DNA of 64,000 nucleotides from Rhodotorula mucilaginosa (Eukaryota > Basidiomycota > Microbotryomycetes > Sporidiobolales > Sporidiobolaceae): positions 310,001 through 374,000 of the forward strand of contig CP137869.1 of assembly GCA_034406715.1 (NCBI GenBank), in the 5' to 3' direction. Both the position numbers and the translations under genes were made by a program. Positions 12,680-27,990 of this stretch are shown one piece after another. How positions within the stretch are numbered: the first letter of the stretch is position 1; every line of letters starts with the position of its first letter. Under the pieces are notes generated by a model. That model was not told where the DNA came from and did no database searches. It saw only the letters and a list, made by a program, of their open reading frames with translations.

Positions 12680-15600
12680 TCAAGACTGCATGCGGGATAT
12701 CGGGCGGTGCACCGCGAGATCGAAGTCATCGTCGGCTTCTGGGAAATGGTCGTCCTGGTCCGGCTCTTCCTCCGTGACGACAGCAGAGGATGGAACGTGG
12801 GCCTTTGATCTCGCGATAGTCGTTGGCTGACCGAAGAGCTGCGGCATGAGCGCAACATCGTAGTCGTCGTCGAGGCGTTTCCTGCTTCGGCGAGGAGACT
12901 TGGCAGGGACGTCGTCCGTGGGGCGGATGCGGCGGACAGTGGCCGTCGAGGGCGAGGTGACGATGCCAGCCTTTTGCCGCTGCTCGACCTGCGCACTGTC
13001 CCAGAGAAGCTTGATCTCTCGGGACGACGTGGCGGTCTGCGCTCTCAAGAACTGGAGCTGCGAGACGCGGTGCTGCTCGCCCTGCACATCGTCGCGTGTG
13101 AGATCGGTCGGGCACGCAAGAGACCTGGCGCTTGAAGCGGTGCCGAGCCGCCCGGCTGTCTTCGCCAGAGTCTGCTCGATGTCGAGCGACTCGCCGAACG
13201 GGATCGCTTCCGGGTTCGAGGGCGTCACACACGGCATATTGACTTCCTTGCGGAAGCAAGAGTCGATGTCGACGGCGGAGAAGAAGGCGCATCCCTGTGC
13301 GCGGCGGTTGGAGAAAGTTAGATCTCGAGGAGGAAACGGGAGAAGAAGCGAAACGTCGTACCTGCGGCAGGTCGGGCATCTGCAGGCGGTATGCAAAGAG
13401 CGACCGAGTCCAGAGATTGGCGACCTGAAGAGCGAGCGACGCGCGATATTTGTCCTCCTCTTTGACCAGGTACCGGATCTCGTCGTGGACGGAGATGAGG
13501 TACCGAGCGTCGATGTCGTATTTCTTGGTCAAGTACTCCATCGACACCAAGAGCAGGTGAAGGTAGTCGACGCCGGACGACTGGACGACCCAGTTCACCC
13601 GAGACGGGAGGAAGCCTTCGCCCGCTTTGTTCTCACCATCGGCGAGGAGGTGCGCCTTGGTCAACGCCGACGTCAAGCCACAGCCGAGCGCGGGTGTGCG
13701 GGGCTGCTCGCTCTGCGCGATCTCCTCGAGTTTGTTGAACACGAAGGACTCGGTGCCGCCGTACCAGAACTGGCGCCGGAAGGTGTTCGAGCGGTCTTTA
13801 AGTCCTTTCGTCGCCTGGTAGAGGCTCTTGGCGAGGTCGGTCGCCTCGTCCTTCGAGAGTCCGGGATTCGACTTGAGCAAAAGCTGGACGGCGTGCTTGA
13901 CGCCTGCTCCGTAGATGCGCGAGTAGTTGAAGACTTTGGCTGCGTCTCGCGAGATGCCGAGAATGCTGGCCGACTTCGAATGCAAGTCGGTGCCCGCTGA
14001 TTTCGTGCCTTCGAGGGTCATCCAGCCGATCGCGGTCGCGCCGTGAATGCCGATCTGAGCGTCACCCATGACACTGCAGATCCAGAGCTCTTCCGAGTCG
14101 ACGTCTGCGCCCACAATGGCATAGCCGGGCGGCGCGCGGACCATCGACTTGAGTTCCGAGCCGACGCGATTCTTCTTGGCGTTCGAGGCCGTCAGCCAGG
14201 TTCGCTCGACGGCGCGGCGCGTGATCGTTCCCATAGGGACCACTTGCGGCAAGATGAGTCCGAGAGTAGTGTCGGGCTCGGTTCCGCTCGTGTCAGCGGC
14301 GGCGGCGGCGGCGGAGGGCGCCTCTTTGCGAGCGTCGCCTTCCCAGACGACCATCTGATCGGTGATGCGTTCGCGCGAAGACTTCCAGTAGCTGCAAGAT
14401 GCATTGAGCTGGAGCGCATCGCGCGCGGCGGGATACTCGGACGTGAGAACGCCGTCTTCGAACGCCGACACAAACGACTTCGAGAGCGGGCTGCCGACGT
14501 TTTTCGATTCGCCGTCGGGATGCGGAAGCTTGAAGTAGTATCCGGTCTCGTCGTCGGCGAGCGAGACATCCTCGATGGCCAAGAAAGTCAACGGCTTGAG
14601 CGAGGCGTCGCTGATCTCGTCAAAGGCGGCGCCGGTCATGCGGTAGCACCACCCGTGCTCCTTCGAGTACGCGAGCGGGAAGCCTTTCCACTGCAGCTTG
14701 AGCAGCAGCGGGGTAGCACGCTTGCCGATCGAGACGTCGAGGCCCTTGGTAGGCGAGTCGAGGTCCCAGTACCATTTCGGCCAAACGAGCTCACCGGCTT
14801 CGACGTGCTGGCCCGTCTCGAGATGGACCCCGTCGGCTTTCAGCACCGCCGCGACTTCTGCTGCATCTGATCGCGGTTTCGGCGCAGAGGTCACCGCAGG
14901 TCGTGCGGCAAGCTCCCGTTCAACGACGGTCCAGTCGAGTTGCTGAAGCCAAGGGTTTCGATTCCGTTCCGAGTCCGCTTGCGCGACGGCGGCATCGGCG
15001 AGTTCGATGACTTTGTTGAGCGCGTGCTTCCCGAGCGAGCTGTCGCGCTGCGCCTTGCTGAGGGCGACCAAGTCGCTCAACTCGCGGTGCGGGCTCGCCA
15101 ACGTGCCGTCCGCAACCTCCTTGGCGAACTGTTTCGACAGCAAGGACTTGCACATCTTGGCGCCCTTCCGTGGCGGAATAGTGAAGAAGCGGACGTCGTG
15201 GAGCTTCAAGAGTCGATGATCGCGAGGGCCGAGCTCCAACTGGTCGACGGGCACCTCTGCCGTCGCCGGTTGAAACGCGTCCGGCGTTTCAGGCGCGAGC
15301 TTGGCTGTGGGCACCGCAAAGAGCCAGCCTCGCTTGTGGCTGTAAACGACCGGGAAACCTCGCCAGGTCGTCTCGAGGACGACGGGGAGCAACGGCCAAT
15401 CGAACGTCGCCTTGTCGAGTTCGGCTCGCCAAGTCGGCACTGCCGCCAAAGCCGGAACGGAGGACGGGTCTGTCGTCGTGGGAGCGGTATCCGCGGAAGC
15501 GGCATGCTCGCGAGCCGCAGCGGCCTCGAGTTCCTCCTGCTTCCCGCGAAGCTTGTTCCGCAGCGCGCGGGGCAGTCTCCTCGCCTTCTTCGGACTCCAG

Positions 15601-17578
15601 TCGAGCTGACGCAGCCAGTGATCCGCCTCCCAGACGAACCGACCCGTCTTTTCGTCCATCTGACCAAACTTGGCGCGCGCTTCCTCGGCGAGAGTTCGGA
15701 GCGCGGCACTGACGCCCTCGAGTCGGTGCTGGTATTCCGATTCGGCTCGATCGAGGTACTCGGGCCAGTGCCGATCGACGGGGAGGATCGGCTGCGTCAT
15801 GAGGGCGACGCCGGCGAACGAGACGGGGTGAGGGCACGATTCGAGGAACTTCGGGAGCAAGGCGCGGTAGACGTGCAAGGTCGTCTCGACGTCGCGCGCG
15901 CAGTAGTCGATCAACTCGCCAAAGTACTCGCGGACGTCTTCGATCGTGACAGTCGGGTCGATCAAGACATCTCGGAGCGCCTTGTCGACTTTGATACCGC
16001 AGTGGAGCCGAGCGACCTCGGCGAGCGAGTTCATGGACGAGACCTCCTTCCAGTCTTTCGCCGACTCGTCCACGTCGGCAGCGGCCTTCCTGCTCCCTTT
16101 CCGCCCTTTGCCGCCAAACTTGTCGAGGATCGATGTCTTCGGAGTGGAAGGCTGCTGCTGCTGCTGCCCGTCGGCGGATTCGCGTCCGTGCTCCTTGCCA
16201 TCGTCTTCTGCCGCCTTGGTGCCTGCAGAAGGACGGGCAGCGGCTTGAGCTTCGGAGGCCTCCTGACCTTTGCGATATTTGAGCCACTGCGGACGTTGCG
16301 GGTTGGTCAAACCGCTGACGGCGACGTGCAGCGACAAGGTGTCGATGTAGCGCGTCGAGGGCCGGCGTAGCGAGTACTCCTGAGCGATCCGCGCCCGGTC
16401 GAACAAGACGTTGTGCCCGATCAGCAGTCGAGGCGCTGCGCTCGTCGCTTCAAAAAGAGTTGACTGCGACGATTCTGAGGCGCTGCTTGGCGGCGACGAC
16501 GACGACGCCGAAGAAGGTGCCTCGGTCGCCGGACCAAACGGGATGAGGTGATTCGGCTTGTCGTCTTCGCCGGTCAACCACGGGCTGCACCAAGCGTACC
16601 ACCCTTTGGTGCCCGCCGCGACGGCCATGATCGGAAAGTGTCCACCGACGTACGGCAAGGTCTCGACATCAAATACGAGCGAGCGATCGTCCTCGGGTGG
16701 GTACGGCACCGACTCGAACGAGCCGTCGGGATGGTAGATCGTCCACCCGGACGTCAGGGTCCAGTGTTGCTGTACCGGCATGGGCGGAACTTTGGCTTCG
16801 GCACTCGTCGCAAAAGTCTTGGCCATGGAGAGGTACGGCTCGGCGACGTCTCGCCCGAGTGCGTGGAAGTGATGCGAGATCGTTTCTCCTTCGAGGGGCG
16901 GCAGGTCGAATTCGACGGCGCGCGGGAGTTCGCGCGTTGCGGTGGCGGCAGGATCGGGGAGGAGTTGGTGATGTCGCAGGTGCTCGAGCGAGAGCTGGAC
17001 CGCCTTGGGGTCGGGCGGCGGAGGCGCCCATGGGGAATCGAGTGGCGGGAACAGTTGAGCGCGGAGGTTTGGCGAGATGAGCGGTACTTGCGCTTCGTTG
17101 AGCGGGGCTGCACACCGCACCTATAGTGAGCCTTCCAAGGCGTATGGCGGTCCGAGGGAAACCACTATGGAGAAGAACGAGATGCTCACTACGCGGTACT
17201 GGATCTAGTGCTTGAGCATCCGAGAGCCTCGGAGAGAGCTGCAAGTATCGCCTCCCGCCTGCAAACCATCATGTCAGCCTTCGAGAGCCCCTTGCGGCTG
17301 CTCGAAGCCCGCGTATGCGCACCTAGGCCTGCCCCACTCGGTACCAGCAGCCGTTGTTCGCTCCGCCCTGCGCTCTTCGCCCGCAACGGGGCAGCAGCCG
17401 TGCCGTTGCCTCCAAGTGCCGCCGTCGAATAGCAAGCACGGGCGCATGATACAGCACTCCGATTCAGCCGAGTGGATGTGTAGATTTGCTGGTGCAAACT
17501 GGTCGAGGTGGCGGGCAGCGAGGCAGAGTCGAGACGTCTCCGCTTGGCGGGAGCGACCCGGCGCCATGCAGAGTGCAT
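12680..17578 (-). CDS. MIP1: Mitochondrial DNA polymerase gamma (MIP1)
   Basis: Family-A replicative polymerase of mitochondrial DNA. The best model has four exons: 17578-17323, 17258-17190, 17107-13362 and 13294-12680. Exon 1 ([15 protein letters not shown]...) is Arg-rich and ends in CARACYST, a typical mitochondrial presequence and cleavage context. The exonuclease motifs are clear: VFDVETLP (Exo I), [14 protein letters not shown] (Exo II) and YCARDVETT (Exo III). The polymerase motifs are [12 protein letters not shown] (A), [12 protein letters not shown] (B) and [10 protein letters not shown] (C). A long acidic/basic C-terminal extension follows motif C, as known in yeast Mip1. Motif B has Ser where Gly is usual. 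Exons 1 and 2 are inferred from splice signals, since the main frame opens directly after an in-frame stop at the acceptor near 17112. It is head to head with the RF1-like gene, 185 bp apart. Confidence 0.93.
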
Positions 17579-17763
17579 CAGTCGCAGCTGCTTTCCTGCT
17601 ATGCTGCCTCGGTCTACTGCAAATCCGGGACAGCCGAGGTCGAGTTGCCGTTCACTGCAACGAGGCGGCGCGAACAACGTCGAGGATGCATATGATGACT
17701 TCCGGCCTTCCCTTCTGCTCGATTCAGACGCAGCGATACGGTGACGTGCAGGCCTGCCACGCC
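17579..17763. promoter_or_regulatory. Bidirectional promoter, MIP1 / RF1-like
   Basis: This 185 bp gap lies between two divergent start codons of genes that both encode mitochondrial proteins. A shared promoter is inferred from the spacing alone; I recognise no specific site. Confidence 0.4.
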
Positions 17764-18437
17764 ATGTTCGGCTCACTCCGCATACGCTGGAACCCTCTCC
17801 GGCCATCCGCTGTTCGCACTTTCTCGACCGCTCCGCCGATTCGTGCTGCCGGCTCTACAGCTTCCGCGATCCCAGTACCGCCGCCGCTGCCCAGATTGGA
17901 GACCCAGCAAGATATGCAACAAGCTCGCGAATGGATCGCACGCTTCGAAAAAGTCCGCACAGACGCGTGGCCAAAGAGTACGTTCTCTCCATCGTCTCTT
18001 TGCGCACTCTTGGACCTGACCACCTGTGACGTGCAGGCGTGGTCGAGACGTCGTTTGCGCGATCGTCCGGCGCGGGAGGCCAACACGTGAACCGGACCAT
18101 GTCGAAAGCCATCATCCGGTTCCCGCTCCCGTCGGCGCACTTCATCCCTCCCTACTGCGTCCCGCACCTCCGCCGAACGCCCCACTTCGCAGCGAGCCCG
18201 CCGTCGCTCTTGATCTCGGCGTCGACGCACCGGACGCAGTACACCAACTTGGCGGAATGCCTCGACAAGCTGAAAGCCGTCATCCTCGACGCGGCCAGGC
18301 GCGACCTCGTCGGCGACACGACGGCAGAGCAAAAGAGCCGAGTCAAGGGACTCGTCGCCAAGGAAAATGCCAAGATGGAACGCGTCAAGAAGCACCGCAA
18401 AGACGTCAAAGGCGGCAGAGGCAAGGTCAGCTTTTAA
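17764..18437 (+). CDS. Mitochondrial RF1-domain peptidyl-tRNA hydrolase (ICT1/Pth4-like)
   Basis: Two exons, 17764-17977 and 18037-18437, joined through WPKS|VVETSFARSSG. The N-terminus (MFGSLRIRWNPLRPSAVRTF) is a basic, Ser-rich presequence. The catalytic core is ARSSGAGGQHVNRTMSKA, carrying the GGQ tripeptide that triggers peptidyl-tRNA hydrolysis. The C-terminus is Lys/Arg-rich (KMERVKKHRKDVKGGRGK), as expected for ribosome-rescue members that lack the codon-recognition domains. At about 205 residues it is too short for a full release factor. It most likely frees stalled mitoribosomes. The gene is divergent from MIP1. Confidence 0.88.
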
Positions 18438-18545
18438 GGCAGCTTCGGCGGTCAAGCCTCTCTCCGGCGAGACCTCGCCAAAACTCTCTTGCACAAGTCG
18501 CCGGTATATGTATGTCATTGCGGTCCAGCCGCGCGCGCGCGCTTC

Positions 18546-20561
18546 TCAGTCGCCCCCCTTCCACCGTCGACCTACCAGCGCAAACGCGAGCCCGCCTGCG
18601 AGCCCGACTAGCCACCCCGGCACCGGAATCAGCGGCGCGACGTACACCCGCCACGCCAGGATCCAGAAACTGCTCAGCGCGTGCTCGTCGTCGTCGTCCG
18701 CGCCTCTTCGAAGCGGCACGTCTACGCCCGAATCGTCTTCCCCCGGCCGCGTCCCGGCCGCCCGTCGCTTTGCCGCGACTCGCCGCAACGCGATCTGCCG
18801 CATCAACATCGTATGGTACATAACGTCGAGTCCTGGACCGGCAATCGAGAGCCAGCCAAACAACCACCGGATCATCCGCACGCCCGCGAGAGAGTCGTAT
18901 TCGGGCGCGCAGGCCATCCGAGATGGGACAGACGGGTTCACCAAGCGGAGCGGCAGGTACGGATCTGCCGCCGCTGGACGACCGAGGCCGACGAGGTCTG
19001 CAGTCGGCGGGGTCTTGCTCGGCGAGGAGAGGACGCTCGCGATCCCGGAGCGGGTGCGCAAGCCCCCCGTGAGGAGGATCAACGGGGGCGGAGAGGAAAG
19101 TGTCGAAGCGGGGAGGGTCGAGATGACCCAACGGGCGCGTTGCGAAAAGGCGTCGAAGAAGGCTTCTCGCGCCGAGGGACGATTCGGAGGTTTGAGCAGG
19201 TTGAGGAATTCTGAGGGCGCGAGGAGGAGGAGGAGGTCAGGCACTCGCCAAGTCTGCTTAGGGGTCATGTAGTGCGGAAGTCTGTACCTGGTCGTTCGTA
19301 ATCACCACCGCTGATCTCGATAAAGTCGACCCCTCCGTGTTCCGCAATCCACTTGACGTTGTCGAGCGCGTCTTGTTCCTGCAGCGCGCGGTAAAAGCGC
19401 GAGATGAGCTCTTCCAGCGGGGTCCGGTGCGAGTGATACATAACTGACCGTCAAGCCACCTTTCTGTAGTGAGATGTAAAAGCATCAGGTGATCAGATGC
19501 AGAGATCCGGCGGGGGAGAAGAGCGACGTACCACATAATCCGAGCTGTTGAGCTTGACTCCGAGTACGAACCCATTTCCTTGAGGTAGCTCGGCTCGGAT
19601 AGCATCGATGATGCGGAAGAGAAGGGTGAGGCGATGCCGCGCGCTGCCGCCGTATGCGTCAGTCCGCCGATTCACCTATGTATTCGGCGCACACAGCACC
19701 AGAAAGAGTCAATCGAGTAGTCGGAGGAGACAAGACCCGAGTCGAGCGTCTTCACCCACCTTTGGACTCATGAACTGTGCGAGGAGATAGCCGTGCGAAG
19801 CGTGCAGTTCGACGCCGTCCCATCCAGTCTCGTGGGCGAGTTTCGCTCCGGCGACAAACTGTTCGACTACGCGATCGATATCCCCCTCCGTCATGGCTCG
19901 AGGAGATCCCCACAATAGACCGCTGAGCCAGTGCGCGAGTGGATGTGTACCGACGACGAGCGGGACGGCGGAAGGGGCGAGAGCAGGTTCGGAAGCGGGT
20001 CGTCCGCAGAAACGGCGCATCGATTGACGGCCGGGGTGGTTCAACTGCATGATGGCGAGCGGCGGTGGCGGTCCTGTCGTAGAGTCCTGCTGGCGAGTAG
20101 GTTTGCAAGCTTTGGCCCAGCGAGAGAAGCCTCTTCGGACAGCAGCTGCAGCAGATCCAGGATCGACATCATCTGGATTCGGAACGGCAATGTCGAACGG
20201 GAGTCCGAGGTGATCCGGCGAGACTTGGACGTTGCCTGCGATTCGGTCGTGAGCGTTAGCACCTTCCCAAGTGCAAGCAGCTTTCACAACTCGTGTAAAG
20301 CAGCAGGGTAACGGACCGGTGATGATCATCCCGTATCCGGCAGTCGACCAAGACTCGTACAGCGCCTCTTCGAGTTCACCGAGACCGAGCAGCTCCTCCA
20401 TCGGAGCCTAATCCCCATGCGTACGTATCAGTTGATGCGGGTTCACGACTTGTGCGTGAGAGACTCGCCTTGACGAGTCGGTTCGGGAGCGAACGTCCGC
20501 ATGGCAGCTGGACAGCATTCTTGATAGCCTGGATCTCCTCTTTCGCCGTACTTGAAGGCAT
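18546..20561 (-). CDS. NADH:flavin oxidoreductase, Old Yellow Enzyme-like, with C-terminal membrane segments
   Basis: Multi-exon gene of the FMN TIM-barrel family. It starts MPSSTAKEEIQAIKNAVQLP, and exon 1 splices to give LPNRLVKAPMEELLG, a family hallmark. Other family motifs are MQLNHPGRQS, GWDGVELHASHGYLLAQF (with the active-site H-x-x-H), DAYGGSARHR and, near the barrel end, LLTGGLRTRSGIASVL followed by ADLVGLGRPAAADPYLP (phosphate/FMN binding). After the barrel the protein continues with a hydrophobic stretch around WLFGWLSIAGPG, a charged linker with a short Asp run, and two hydrophobic segments (SFWILAWRVYVAPLIPVPG and WLVGLAGGLAFALV). This suggests a membrane-anchored enzyme. The substrate is unknown. 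It is convergent with the RF1-like gene, 108 bp apart. Confidence 0.88.
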
Positions 20562-20715
20562 GAGCTAGGCGTGCGGGAGGAGTAGAGAGACAAGGTCCGG
20601 ACCAAAGATGACGATGAGAGGACTTTGCTGCACCGCCTCCTCTCCCCTACGCCGATAAAGTCTATGCGATTTTTGACATTACATCATAGTCGCCAGAGCA
20701 ACACGTGCCCGCTTC

Positions 20716-22185
20716 TTACAAGTGGACGCGGAGGCCCTGACGTTCGGCGACCTTGATGGCGTCGGCGACGACGCCCATCGCCGTCACGTCGGCGCCGGCG
20801 CCGGCACCCTGCACGATCAAGGGGCGCTGCGAGTACCGCTTGGTGTGGAACGCGACAATGTTGTCCGAGCCCGAGAGCGCTGACGCGAAAGGGTGAGAAG
20901 CCGGGTAGCTGTTCGTGGGCGGGAGAGGGAGAGGGAGAATTTCGTTCGAGGTGAGCCAACAAGAATCTGACCTCGCGCATAACCGGAAAGGAGGTGAGAA
21001 TGATACGCACGATTCGAGTCCACACTTGACGGTCCCCGTCTCGCGGTCGATCAAGCCAACATACCGGAGGACCTTGCCCTCCTTCTCGGCGTCGCTCCGG
21101 AGCTGGTCAAACTCGGCGTCGTGTTCGGGCAACTTGGCGACGAACTCTTCGCCCGCGGCGATGTCGCTCAGGGCCGAGGGGATCAGGGTCTGCGTCGAGA
21201 GGGAGGCGTAACCTTCGGGGAGGTCGGGGAGCGCGGGGAGGGAGGAAGGGTTGATCGAGACGAGGCGGGAGAGGATGGTGAGCTTGCGCGCGACGTCCGA
21301 ACCCGAGAGGTCGTCGGCCGGGTGCGGCTCCTGTACGCGACAGATACGTCAAAACGAATGAGCATCCATGGCTCGTAATGAGCTGACAGGTCTCGCCCAT
21401 TCAGAAATGGTCCCCACGCACCGTGTAGCCGTTCTCCTTGGCGACCTTGACAATCTCGCTGAACTTTGGTCCGGGGCCGGTCGCGGCGGGCTTGGAGAAC
21501 TCGTTAAAGATGTAGGACATGGTCCCGGAGAAGACGCCCTCGATCTTGGTGACCTCGTCTCCCGTCTTGAGGAGGTCGCGCAAGGTCGAGATGATGGGCA
21601 ACCCGGCGCCGACGGTCGCCTCGAGGTAGACGAGTCCGGCTCCCGGAGCGGACTGGGCCTCGACGATCTTGTCAAAGAGTTGACTCGACGACGAGAAACC
21701 CTTCTTGTTCGGGGTGACGACTGACAAGCCGGACGCGATCGCGGTCGGGTACAGTTCCGTCACCTTCAAGTCGGAAGTGCAATCGATCAAGATGGTGTGA
21801 GTCTTGGTGCCCGCGCCGCCGCTGCCGCTCTTCTTGGCGTCAGCGGCGAGACGCTTGACGAGTTCGGCAGGTTCGGCGACGGCATAGGACGCGGCGGGGT
21901 GAGCCGAAGTTTCGGGGAGAGGGGCCGACGACGGCGGCAGGAGCGAGAGGAGCGTCTCGGCGTCGAGGGCGGGCGCGCCGGGCGAGAGGTGCAAAGTGTG
22001 CTTCGAGTTGGACAGGCTGACGACCTTGAACAGGCTCGACAAGGCCGGCGAGAGGAGTTGATGAACGACTTGGCGGCCGACGAGGCCGACGCCGACGACG
22101 GCGACAGAGCAGGCAGACACTGCCGTGGGGGGTGTTCTCACTTGGTCAGTCGCGCAGGCTCTTTACCGCCTAACGGAGACTTACT
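20716..22185 (-). CDS. HOM6: Homoserine dehydrogenase (HOM6), start codon split by an intron
   Basis: NAD(P)-dependent reduction of aspartate semialdehyde to homoserine in the Thr/Met pathway. The Rossmann motif VAVVGVGLVGRQVV sits at the N-terminus. Later motifs are LSVVTPNKKGFS, GLPIISTLRDLL, IEGVFSGTMSYIFNEFS, EPHPADDLSGSDVARK and SYPASHPFASALSGSDNI. The main exon has no usable ATG, and there is no ATG on this strand for more than 300 bp upstream. However, exon 2 begins at 22119 with TG TCT GCC, directly after a CAG acceptor preceded by a CTGAC branch point. Both candidate donors upstream (GTAAGT at 22184, GTGAGT at 22188) are preceded by A. Splicing therefore creates A|TG and the protein reads MSACSVAVVGVGLVG. 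Three further introns fit the local rules. Confidence 0.93.
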
Positions 22186-22350
22186 CACTTTTGACGTGAG
22201 TGTGGTGGGAAGAGAACGAACTTTCTTGCCAACGGCGATACAAGGCGGATTTGCCAGAGGCTTACAGCTCCGGAACTCTTTTCCTGTTTCCCTATGACGA
22301 CTGACTCTCAGGATACAAACAATGCGAGCAAGCAATAGATGGGCACGCGC

Positions 22351-22352
<2 letters not shown>

Positions 22353-22382
<30 letters not shown>
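22353..22382. repeat. (GA)15 microsatellite
   Basis: Perfect GA dinucleotide run of 30 nt in the HOM6 upstream region. A GAGA-type promoter role is possible but not shown. Confidence 0.9.
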
Positions 22383-22385
<3 letters not shown>

Positions 22386-22499
22386 GACAATGCGATTGCG
22401 TGAGGAAAACAAGACCTAGGGATACAGGAAGAATACAGGACGCTCTTGGCCGAGACTCGGAGAGGTCAGCCGCGTCTCAGGTCGGAGAGCCGAGTCGTT

Positions 22500-26068
<3,569 letters not shown>

Positions 26069-26142
26069 ACGAGAGAGTGTTGTGTGTGTCTGTGCAGAGT
26101 GGTCCCCTTTACTTGTCGAGCGTTCAGTAGTTGTTCCAAACC

Positions 26143-26161
26143 CCCCCCCCCCCCCCCCCCC
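26143..26161. repeat. C19 homopolymer
   Basis: Nineteen consecutive C on the + strand, in the convergent gap between SEC23 and the CDC43-like gene, 70 bp past the latter's stop codon. Confidence 0.9.
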
Positions 26162-26230
26162 GGCGAACGAAAGGGAGATTGTTCTCCTTGTAAAAGTTTT
26201 CCACCACCATGATCCTGCTACTGTCCTCGA

Positions 26231-27990
26231 TCACGTAGAGTCTCGCCAGAGATGGGTGCGCATGGATGCTGCGAGTGCGACCGGGACATTCCAGGCCGGA
26301 TCGAGGCGCCGGAGATCGAGTGCGCGGTCTTTGACGGCTCCAAGCGAAAGTGCGGCCAGCGAGAGATAGGTATGGTACACGTCTATCGCGGAATACTTTG
26401 TCAAACTCCGCCCCTGCCGGGTCGTAACTCTTTCTCGGCAGCCACTCACCTGGAAGGGCCTTCTGTTCTCGCGCGATACCGCCAAAGACCGGATGTTGAC
26501 ACGAGAGCAGCCATGCTCGATCAAGTCGAGGGTCGACGAGATCCGGAAGAGTCAATTTAGGCGAGATGGCCGGGATCAGAATCTGCGGCGGGCGGGCAAA
26601 AACGGCCAAGAGTGAGCAAGCAAGCAAGTCCGGTCAGGAAGCGGATGGGACCGGTCTGAACCAGCAGAAAATCGCGAGAGGGGACGCGGGACGCACCGTC
26701 ATCGCGGCAGTATTCCAAAAGCTGTAACAGGCATCGGTCGGTTTGTTCGCCCGACCCTGGAAGCCGGCCACATCGACGGACGTTCTCGTACGAGGATGTG
26801 AACCTGCTGCTGCGGCAGCGGATGTCGGTATAGGTGCAACGGCAGGAACCGCACCGGGTGATGCTGCTTCTACGGATGTGATTCCCTCTGTCTCCGAATC
26901 CGAGTCGGCTTCCGACGGCGAAGGTGGCGGCGGTTGGACCTGTCGGTCGACGAGCCAACGCAAGAGATCGTCCGGCTCGGGAATAGTGTGCAGTCGGGAT
27001 ACGAGAGAGTAGGCTGCGATGGCACAGTAGGTAGGACCCGCTGTGAATGTGGTGTATGAGCTCCGGGGCTATCGCACTGCTCTCGCTTGGAGAGGCGAGT
27101 CTCACCGTTGGCTTCGAGACCGGGTCTTTGAGCATAAGCGCCTTCGTAGCTCTGCAGGAAGCGCGATCAGAGGACTCTCGACGGCATAGATTTTGGTAAC
27201 CGGTACGCACTCGGCAGCACTCGAGGAAAGCGAGGCCTTGGTCGACGTTGATAAAGTCCCACTCGTCCAGCATGGAAGCGACCGCAAAGGCAGAGTAAGA
27301 TGACCGCGGGTCGCCGGGCTCCTCGCAGCCCGGAAACTGTGAGAAGCTGTGGCGGAACGGGAAGCATGAGCAACGCATTTTGTCTCGTGTAGCGAACTGG
27401 GTTCAGAAAGGGGGTGCAGCACCCACGATCCGTCTTCGTTTTGGCATTCGCCGAGGAAGCGCTTCAAGCCTGTCCGGTCGAGGCGGCTATAGTCGTCGCC
27501 GAGCAGTCCGAGCACACAAAGAGCGGTATAAGTCTGGATGACGTTGGCAGGGTCGGTCGTAAACGCTTGCTCTGCCGAGAGTCCGGCCGCCGCGAGCGAA
27601 TTAGAGCCTCGGAAGCCGCCGGCGGGCATTTGCAGCTCGTACACCCAGTCGCGGAATCCTTGGATCTGCACTGGCTTGAGCATGACTTCGAGTGCCGAGA
27701 GTGACTCGTCGGTAGAGGCGACGGCGGACGAGGGCAAGAGGGCGAGCGAGGCGAGGCAAAAGTACGCCAACGTCATCCTGCAGGACCGCCAAGAGTTGCC
27801 AGGTTAGTACCGGCGGATCCAAGAGAGGAGCTTTGTGGCCTCGATTCACGGGCTCTGGCACGTACCGGTTGTTGTCTTCTGCCTGGTACGGCGTCGGAAG
27901 GTACTTCGCATGACGGAGCGAAAAGAGGATGTGCTGCTTGACGAGGAACGCAGCGGATCCCTGTCCGGGCAATTCAGCTGACCGTGACAT
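26231..27990 (-). CDS. CDC43: Protein geranylgeranyltransferase type I, beta subunit
   Basis: Multi-exon gene. Exon 1 starts MSRSAELPGQGSAAFLVKQH and includes LPTPYQAEDNNR. The alpha/alpha-barrel repeats include FRDWVYELQMPAGGFRGSNS, TDPANVIQTYTALCVLGLLG, GSWVLHPLSEP, SSYSAFAVASMLDEW and NGGPTYCAIAAYSLVSRL. The zinc ligands are seen in KPTDACYSFWNTAAM (Asp and Cys) and PDVYHTYLSLAALSL (His). The enzyme adds geranylgeranyl to CaaL proteins such as Rho1 and Cdc42. A roughly 50-residue Pro/Ser/Ala/acidic insertion lies just before GFQGRANKPTDACY. The alternative, farnesyltransferase beta, is less likely given the short N-terminus and overall pattern. Confidence 0.9.

Noticed and set aside
14940-16370. 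476-codon + strand open frame
   Set aside because: It is antisense to the MIP1 polymerase exon, without an ATG-led domain or splice support.
17212-17700. Upstream + strand extension of the RF1-like gene
   Set aside because: The open frame reaches further 5', but it overlaps the MIP1 first exon; the presequence-like MFGSLRIRW start at 17764 fits better.
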